The notes beneath the pieces are model-generated. The model saw only the letters and a list, made by a program, of their open reading frames with translations, was not told the DNA's origin and did not search any database. Both the position numbers and the translations under genes were made by a program. From the NCBI GenBank assembly GCA_947259605.1, contig CAMYMX010000079.1, positions 1 through 10,212 on the forward strand: DNA of 10,212 nt, written 5' to 3'. Shown here in pieces: positions 5,487 through 10,212 of the stretch (the stretch's first letter is position 1; every line of letters begins with the position of its first letter). Source of the DNA: an uncultured Polyangiaceae bacterium. GTDB lineage: Bacteria; Myxococcota_A; Polyangia; Polyangiales; Houyiibacteriaceae.

Positions 5487-7166
5487 TCAATCGGGGAGTT
5501 TCATGACACCTGGAAGCGGCTCGCTCGGTGAACCGAGAGGGGCGGGTACGTTCAACAGCGCAGCGAGCGTCGTGGCCACTCGCAGCGCGTCCTGTATTTC
5601 TTCGGTCGTGCGGCGCTCGATGGCGGTGCCCCACATCAGGACGGGCACGCGGCGGTCGTAGTCCCAAGGGGTCCCATGGTTCGTGCCGCCAAGCTCAGAA
5701 AGCGCGTCGAACCAACCCGGCTCGGTGACGAGGTAGAGATCGCCCGGTGGGTCGTCCGGGAGAGTCGCGCCGATCAGTCGCTCGATTCTCTCCCCGCTCG
5801 TTCGCAGCGCGGCGGCGTTTCGCGCGTCGTAGACCGCTTGGACCCCTTCGATTTGGGGCACGGCCTTGCGCAGCACTTTGGTGAGCTCTTGGTGACGGGC
5901 TTTGCCGTCAGCCGCGTAGGTGAACAAAGGCGCAACATAACCGGCGACCCAGTCGCCTTCGCCCAACGCTGAGTCGGCGGCTCGTTCGGCGGCTTCTGTC
6001 AGCGCGCTTCCTCGAAGGCGTCCTCCTGGCCTGCCCTCCGCGTTCGCGCGCTCCGGCAGCTCAGCGACCCCGTGGTCGGCGGTGAGGACGAAAGCAACCG
6101 GACCTCGCGCCTCCAGAAGCTTCACGAAACGCGTCAGCGCACGGTCGATTCGCTGCAGGTTGTCCGCGTACTCCCAGGACTGCGGACCCCAAATGTGTCC
6201 GACGATATCAGTGCCCGAGATCCCGAGCGCGAGGAAATCCGGCACATCATCGATGCCCATTTGATTGGCCTTGACCACCGCGTAGGCCGCCGCCATCAGG
6301 TACTCACTCGAGTCGGGGGTTCCGGCAAAGGCGTACCAGGGGTCGGGCGCCTCCCGTGGATCGTGCGGAAAGCTTGGGTACATCTCGCCAGGCGAAGCGT
6401 CGGGGCCGAGCTGCGACTCGAGCCGGGTTGGGTCGACCGGCTCCCATGCTTGCAGTAGAGGCTCGACCGGGTTTGCTTTGTTGAAATCGCGAAGCCACTC
6501 CGGAAGCATCTTCTTTGGTGCGTAATAGGTCGATGTCGTCATCGCCCGAGCGACCGCGTCGTAGAAGACGGCGATGTTGGGCGACTTGCCAACCGGCAGC
6601 GCTGCCGAGCGCCCCTTGATCGAGATGCCGACGATCTGTGCTTTGCCGTCTCTGTCGCGGTGCAAGATGTCCGCAACGGTTTCTGCGCGAAGTTGGGTAG
6701 GGCTCAGGTACCGGTTCGGGTTCCCGAGCACCGCGTGTTTTCTGTCGTCGACCGTACGACGCGACCCGAGCTCGGGGTCGTATACGGCGTTTGCGACGAT
6801 CCCGTGAACGGCCGGCGAAACCCCGGTCGTGAGCGACGCGTGCCCGGGCGCCGTCTGGGTCGACGCGTAGGGAAGCTCAGCGATGAGAGCCGCGCCATCT
6901 TCATAGGCGCGGCGAATCACACTGTCGCTCGGGAGCATCAGCAACTGCTCGTCGAGGACCCAGGAGCCGAGCTGATCGACTACGATCAGGACCACGAGCT
7001 TCGGAGCCACGGAAGCCTGGGAAGCCGGCCTTGGCGGAGCTGAGGCCTTTTCGACCGTCGTGTTCGATTGGGGCGAGGTGCTCGCGCAGGCGTTTACGAA
7101 GATCGTCGCGGCCGCGAGCGAAGTCGCCACGACCAGCGATGCGCTAGCCTTCGATTTGAACGTCAC
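5487..7166 (-). CDS. PafA-like alkaline phosphatase, predicted lipoprotein or secreted
   Basis: A 559-aa member of the alkaline phosphatase superfamily, predicted to hydrolyse phosphate monoesters outside the cytoplasm. Residues 1-27 form a signal peptide ending in IFVNAC, an imperfect lipobox with Cys27, so anchoring to a lipid is possible. A Pro/Ala/Ser-rich linker (about 28-55) precedes the catalytic domain. Zinc ligands expected for the family are all visible: D64 (VVDQ), D320 and H324 (DIVGH), D364 and H365 (TADHG) and H497 (GGTNHG). The nucleophile is T105 (TAPGHASLTTG). N126 lies 21 residues later, the same T-N spacing as in PafA (T79/N100). K184 and R186 (IKGR) match the PafA Lys/Arg pair that marks monoesterases, so a diesterase is less likely. 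The start is a GTG with a weak ribosome-binding site. It leads the DUF1145 and acyP genes. Confidence 0.9.
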   Translation of the reverse strand: MTFKSKASASLVVATSLAAATIFVNACASTSPQSNTTVEKASAPPRPASQASVAPKLVVLIVVDQLGSWVLDEQLLMLPSDSVIRRAYEDGAALIAELPYASTQTAPGHASLTTGVSPAVHGIVANAVYDPELGSRRTVDDRKHAVLGNPNRYLSPTQLRAETVADILHRDRDGKAQIVGISIKGRSAALPVGKSPNIAVFYDAVARAMTTSTYYAPKKMLPEWLRDFNKANPVEPLLQAWEPVDPTRLESQLGPDASPGEMYPSFPHDPREAPDPWYAFAGTPDSSEYLMAAAYAVVKANQMGIDDVPDFLALGISGTDIVGHIWGPQSWEYADNLQRIDRALTRFVKLLEARGPVAFVLTADHGVAELPERANAEGRPGGRLRGSALTEAAERAADSALGEGDWVAGYVAPLFTYAADGKARHQELTKVLRKAVPQIEGVQAVYDARNAAALRTSGERIERLIGATLPDDPPGDLYLVTEPGWFDALSELGGTNHGTPWDYDRRVPVLMWGTAIERRTTEEIQDALRVATTLAALLNVPAPLGSPSEPLPGVMKLPD

Positions 7167-7252
7167 CCGCCCAACTTAACTTGGCGAAAGGCTTGCCGCT
7201 AGGCGCGAGAAGACCGGAGGCTTGAAACTTGGGGGTGGTCGGCGCTAGAGCT

Positions 7253-7807
7253 ATGGCCGAGATGAGCAGACGGTCACAAAGCATCCATGCCAAAGCCCGC
7301 ATTGCGCGAGGATGGTCCATCGGCTTCTATGTCGCCGGAGTGGCGGCCCTGGGTGCCGGGCTCCTCGTGGGCGGAATCGTCGCCGCGGCAACTGGGACCG
7401 GCGCAGGTCTCGTCGTTGCCGCGGTGATCGCCGGCGGCGGTGTTGCGACAGGAGGCTTGAGCCTTTGGGAGAGCCGTCGCTTCAGCCAGCGCGCGAAGCG
7501 GCTCGGAAGCACGATTTCGGAGCAGCGCATCTTTGCCCTGGCGGAGAAATCGGGCGGCACGCTGCGCGTCATCGACGTGGCCAATGGCCTGAACGTCATG
7601 AGCTCGGAGGCCGAAGCGCTTCTCGACCGACTCGTCGACGAAGTGCGCGTTTCGATGCGGGTGACCGACGAAGGCGAGATCCACTACGTCTTTCGGGAGA
7701 TCGTCGACGCCCCCGGCCCGCGTGTCCGGGTGGAGGTCGCCGAGGCGGAAAGCGCGGTAGAAACCGAGCCCGTCACGACCAAGAGCAAGAAGCACCTAAC
7801 CGATTGA
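7253..7807 (+). CDS. two-helix membrane protein with winged-helix-like C-terminal domain, unknown function
   Basis: From the ATG at 7253 the protein is 184 aa. A basic N-terminus (SRRSQSIHAKARIARG) precedes two Gly/Ala/Val-rich hydrophobic helices at about 22-46 and 51-72, likely a hairpin. The segment at about 91-150 (RIFALAEKSGGTLRVIDVA, EAEALLDRLVDE, IHYVFREI) reads like a compact winged-helix unit: helix, strand, an LDRLV recognition-type helix, then two strands. It could bind DNA or protein near the membrane; this is inference. The acidic tail ends in KSKKHLTD. The start is uncertain: a TTG at 7229 has a perfect GGAGG (7216-7220) eight bases upstream, while the ATG at 7253 has no clear site. 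The longer form would add eight residues. It is divergent from the phosphatase gene and lies upstream of rpmE. No family is recognised. Confidence 0.75.
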   Translation: MAEMSRRSQSIHAKARIARGWSIGFYVAGVAALGAGLLVGGIVAAATGTGAGLVVAAVIAGGGVATGGLSLWESRRFSQRAKRLGSTISEQRIFALAEKSGGTLRVIDVANGLNVMSSEAEALLDRLVDEVRVSMRVTDEGEIHYVFREIVDAPGPRVRVEVAEAESAVETEPVTTKSKKHLTD

Positions 7808-7812
7808 TATGA

Positions 7813-7870
7813 CGAGGCTATTCGGTGACGAGCCTTGCGGTCGAGGCCCTTCGGCCCGATGATTTGCCGT
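7813..7870. repeat. degenerate 29-bp tandem repeat upstream of rpmE
   Basis: Units 7813-7841 and 7842-7870 match at 18 of 29 positions without gaps. The conserved parts are CGAGGCnnTTCGG at the start and TTGCsG at the end of each unit. They lie in the 119-base gap before rpmE and could be paired binding sites or a decayed duplication. Confidence 0.4.
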
Positions 7871-7892
7871 TCGAGGTCTCCTAGGCTACATA
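7864..7892 (+). promoter_or_regulatory. possible rpmE promoter
   Basis: TTGCCG (7864-7869) and TACATA (7887-7892) are separated by 17 bases, giving a start near 7899 and a leader of about 28 bases. Matches to sigma-70 consensus are only four and three of six, so this is weak. Confidence 0.25.
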
Positions 7893-7926
7893 GGGCGGCC
7901 TCGCTTAGCGACGGAGCACGACAGCC

Positions 7927-8172
7927 ATGAAACCCGACATCCATCCTGAATACCACACGCTTACTGTACACTGCGCTTGCGGCGCTTCGTTCGAGATGCG
8001 CTCGACCATGAGCATCGAGCAGGTGGACATCTGCTCGCAGTGCCACCCGTTCTACACGGGCAAGCAGAAGCTGGTAGACACGGCAGGTCGCGTCGAGCGC
8101 TTCCGCAAGAAGTACGCAAAAACCGGTAAGAACAAGGCCGAGGCGGCGCCCGAAGCGCCTGCCGACAACTAG
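7927..8172 (+). CDS. rpmE: 50S ribosomal protein L31, zinc-binding type
   Basis: L31 bridges the ribosomal subunits. The product is 81 aa. MKPDIHPEYH at the start and VDICSQCHPFYTGKQKLVDTAGRVERFRKKY in the middle (written as the span of about residues 33-63) are diagnostic. The cysteine pairs C16-x-C18 and C36-x2-C39 mark the zinc-binding form rather than the zinc-free paralogue (rpmE2/ykgM type). About 15 extra residues at the C-terminus (KNKAEAAPEAPADN) are low-complexity and extend past the usual 66-70 aa. GGAG at 7913-7916 lies ten bases before the ATG. It heads a cluster with the DUF1385 gene and prfA, an order I recall from other bacteria. The zinc-binding form can act as a zinc store; no Zur-type box is visible upstream. 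Confidence 0.97.
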   Translation: MKPDIHPEYHTLTVHCACGASFEMRSTMSIEQVDICSQCHPFYTGKQKLVDTAGRVERFRKKYAKTGKNKAEAAPEAPADN

Positions 8173-8208
8173 GCGGTCTTGCCCCGCAAGGGCGCCATAC
8201 TGGCCACC

Positions 8209-9222
8209 ATGGCCCAGCCCTACATCGGTGGGCAGGCGGTCATCGAAGGCGTGATGATGCGGGCTCCCGCATGTCTGACGGTCGCCGTACGCCGACCCGA
8301 CGGAACGATTGCGCTTCGCGAAGGGCCCTACCGATCCACGTGGTCGAAGAAGCTGTGGAAGCTCCCGGGCTTCCGCGGCGTGGCGATGCTGGTCGAGTCG
8401 ATGACGATGGGGTTTTCGGCGCTTCAGTTCTCGGCGGAGCAGCAGATGACCGAGGAAGAGCTCGCACAAGACGAGGGCTCGGGGCGGCTGGCAGTGATCA
8501 TTTCGACGGTGCTCGCGCTCGGGCTTTTCGTGGCGCTGCCTCAATTTCTCGCGAGCTTGACCACGAAGGGTGCTGGCTGGGAGCTGGGCCTCACCGACAC
8601 GGCGTTTCACGTTCTGATCGGCGGGTTCAAGCTTCTGATCTTCATCGGTTACTTGTTCGCGATCAGTCGAATCCCGGACGTGCGACGTCTATTTCAGTAT
8701 CACGGGGCGGAACACAAGACGATTCATGCGTACGAGAAGAACCTGCCGCTGACGGTCGAGAACGTCCAGGCGCAAACCACGCTGCACCCACGCTGTGGCA
8801 CGACGTTCCTGGTCGTCGTCATCGTCGTGTCGATCATTCTGGGCTCGCTTGCCGCGCCGCTGCTCATGCCCAACGTCGAAGGCTGGCTCGGTCAGGTCGC
8901 GCTGCTCCTCATTCGCATCGGGCTTCTGCCCATCATCGCTGCCATCTCTTATGAGTTCCAGCGCCTCAGTGCGCGATTTTGCACGACCGGTTGGCGGCGG
9001 GTGGTACTGTATCCCGGCTTTCTGTTTCAGAAGATCACCACTCGGCAGCCAGACGACGACCAAGTCGAGATCGCCATTGCCGCCATGGAAACCGCCGCCT
9101 GGCGTGACCGTATCCAAAGCGCAGTGCCGCACGATGAAGAGCCGATTGTCTTTGCGAGTTTCGCCCGCTTTAGGGAAGTGTTGAGCGGGGACGGCTCCTT
9201 GGGCGCCTCCCGCGCTGTCTAA
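8209..9222 (+). CDS. DUF1385 family integral membrane protein (YqhQ-like)
   Basis: A 337-aa membrane protein of a widespread family without an established function (B. subtilis YqhQ belongs here). Family motifs are clear: YIGGQAVIEGVMMR at 5-18, FQYHGAEHKTIHAYE at 162-176, HPRCGTTFL at 193-201 and AISYEF at 245-250. Four hydrophobic helices lie at about 94-116, 133-153, 199-221 and 228-248. The His/Glu/Cys-rich loop at 165-196, between helices two and three, could bind a metal; this is inference. I prefer the ATG at 8209 because homologues begin close to the YIGGQ motif. An in-frame TTG at 8179 is poorly placed for initiation. It sits 36 bases after rpmE and two bases before prfA, so the three are likely one operon and prfA may be translationally coupled to it. 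Confidence 0.93.
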   Translation: MAQPYIGGQAVIEGVMMRAPACLTVAVRRPDGTIALREGPYRSTWSKKLWKLPGFRGVAMLVESMTMGFSALQFSAEQQMTEEELAQDEGSGRLAVIISTVLALGLFVALPQFLASLTTKGAGWELGLTDTAFHVLIGGFKLLIFIGYLFAISRIPDVRRLFQYHGAEHKTIHAYEKNLPLTVENVQAQTTLHPRCGTTFLVVVIVVSIILGSLAAPLLMPNVEGWLGQVALLLIRIGLLPIIAAISYEFQRLSARFCTTGWRRVVLYPGFLFQKITTRQPDDDQVEIAIAAMETAAWRDRIQSAVPHDEEPIVFASFARFREVLSGDGSLGASRAV

Positions 9223-9224
9223 AC

Positions 9225-10212
9225 ATGCTTCCAATGGACAAGCTCGAGTCGCTGACGGCTCGCTATCGAGAGATCGAAGAGCTGCTCTGTCAGCCCAACG
9301 TGGTGTCCGACGCCAAGCGCTACACCGGGCTAACCAAGGAGCGCGCAGAGCTCCAGGAAGTCGTGGAGACGTACCGTCGTTACTGCCAAGTCGCCGAGGA
9401 CCTCGCGGGTCACAAAGAAGCGCTTTCCGATTCCGATCTTCGCGAGCTGGCCGCTGACGAGATTCCCGCGCTCGAAGAGGAATGCGGACAGCTCGAAGCG
9501 GCGATCAACGTCCTCCTCCTGCCCAAGGATCCAAACGACAAACGCGACACCATTCTCGAAATTCGCAGCGGCACGGGCGGCGAGGAGGCGGCTCTCTTCG
9601 CCGCAGACCTGTTCCGTATGTATTCGCGATACGCCGAAACGCAGGGCTGGAAGGTCGAGGTCATGTCCCTGAGCGAAGCGTCGGCCGGCGGTCTCAAGGA
9701 AGTCATCGCTACGGTCTCCGGCGACAATGTCTACTCCCGCCTTCGGTTCGAGGGAGGCGTGCACCGGGTTCAGCGAATTCCGGCAACCGAGTCGCAGGGG
9801 CGTATCCACACCTCGACGGCGACCGTCGCGGTTCTCCCCGAAGTCGATGATGTCGATGAGGTTAGAATCGATCCGAAAGACCTCGAAATCAGCGCCACCG
9901 CTGCGGGCGGTCCGGGCGGCCAGCACGTCAACCGCACGCTCTCCGCCGTGCAGATTAAGCACATTCCGAGCGGCATCATGGTGCGCTCCGAGCAGCAGCG
10001 GTCACAGCATCAAAACAAGGCCAAGGCGCTACAAATTCTGTCGGCCAAGCTCCTCGAGATCGAGCGCGAAGCGCAGGCGAGCGCGATCAGCTCCGAGCGT
10101 CGAAGCATGGTCGGTTCGGGCGAACGCTCGGAAAAGATCCGAACCTACAACTACCCGCAGAACCGAATCACCGACCACCGCATTCAACTGACGCTGCACA
10201 ACCTCGATCACG
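9225..10212 (+). CDS. prfA: peptide chain release factor 1, 3' end outside the window
   Basis: Class-I release factor that reads UAA and UAG and triggers peptide release on the ribosome. The frame runs open to the window end, 329 codons, so about 30 residues are missing compared with the roughly 360-aa family. The tripeptide PAT at 186-188 (RIPATESQGRIHTS) identifies RF1 rather than RF2, which has SPF. GGQ lies at 231-233 within GGPGGQHVNRT, close to its E. coli position. An N-terminal coiled-coil-like domain (about 1-100) and the RSGTGGEEAALFAADL segment are typical. Starts at 9225 and 9234 are both in frame; neither has a Shine-Dalgarno, and the gene begins two bases after the DUF1385 stop, suggesting coupling. 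The residues just before GGQ (ISATAAG) differ from the common R-x-S-G pattern. prmC, often next, would lie beyond the window. Confidence 0.97.
   Translation, partial: MLPMDKLESLTARYREIEELLCQPNVVSDAKRYTGLTKERAELQEVVETYRRYCQVAEDLAGHKEALSDSDLRELAADEIPALEEECGQLEAAINVLLLPKDPNDKRDTILEIRSGTGGEEAALFAADLFRMYSRYAETQGWKVEVMSLSEASAGGLKEVIATVSGDNVYSRLRFEGGVHRVQRIPATESQGRIHTSTATVAVLPEVDDVDEVRIDPKDLEISATAAGGPGGQHVNRTLSAVQIKHIPSGIMVRSEQQRSQHQNKAKALQILSAKLLEIEREAQASAISSERRSMVGSGERSEKIRTYNYPQNRITDHRIQLTLHNLDH

Noticed and set aside
7684..8610. Minus-strand open frame of 308 codons across rpmE and the DUF1385 start
   Set aside because: It is antisense to two recognised genes and spans their intergenic gap, so it is a shadow frame.

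Overview
The window is GC-rich, densely coding bacterial chromosome. It carries two housekeeping blocks with accessory genes between them. rpoA and rplQ (1-1553) are the end of the large ribosomal-protein operon. rpmE, a DUF1385 gene and prfA (7927-10212, the last cut by the window end) form a second translation-related cluster. My best guess for the organism is a member of Myxococcota/Deltaproteobacteria. This is inference from the gene order, the GC-rich codon use, the long L17 and the presence of sterol-type enzymes; no marker gene here settles it.

Layout. 22-1553: rpoA and rplQ on the plus strand. 1554-1973: a small four-helix membrane protein on the minus strand whose stop codon abuts the rplQ stop. 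1974-2182: a divergent intergenic region with a 12-bp direct repeat. 2183-2533: a small soluble protein of unknown function. 2534-2841: a 308-base gene-free stretch that is highly structured. It holds a 35-bp inverted repeat enclosing two further hairpins, then two more hairpins just downstream of the Rieske gene. 2842-3828 (minus) and 4074-4907 (plus): a divergent pair made of a DAF-36/Neverland/KshA-like Rieske oxygenase and an ERG3/SC5D-like sterol C5-desaturase. Their shared 245-bp control region carries three motifs at an exact 21-bp period and a perfect 8-8-8 inverted repeat. 4897-7166 (minus): a likely operon of a PafA-like secreted phosphatase, a DUF1145 membrane protein and acylphosphatase. 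7253-7807: a two-helix membrane protein with a winged-helix-like C-terminal part. 7927 to the end: rpmE, DUF1385 and prfA.

How the genes work together. rpoA, rplQ, rpmE and prfA serve transcription and translation. The Rieske and desaturase pair looks like a sterol-modifying module sharing one control region; both enzymes oxidise sterol-like substrates in other organisms. The minus-strand trio includes two enzymes that act on phosphate esters or acyl phosphates, but no pathway link between them is visible.

The least explained parts are the structured 2538-2722 element and the operator-like array between the two sterol genes. No tRNA, rRNA, CRISPR array, insertion sequence or phage gene was recognised.
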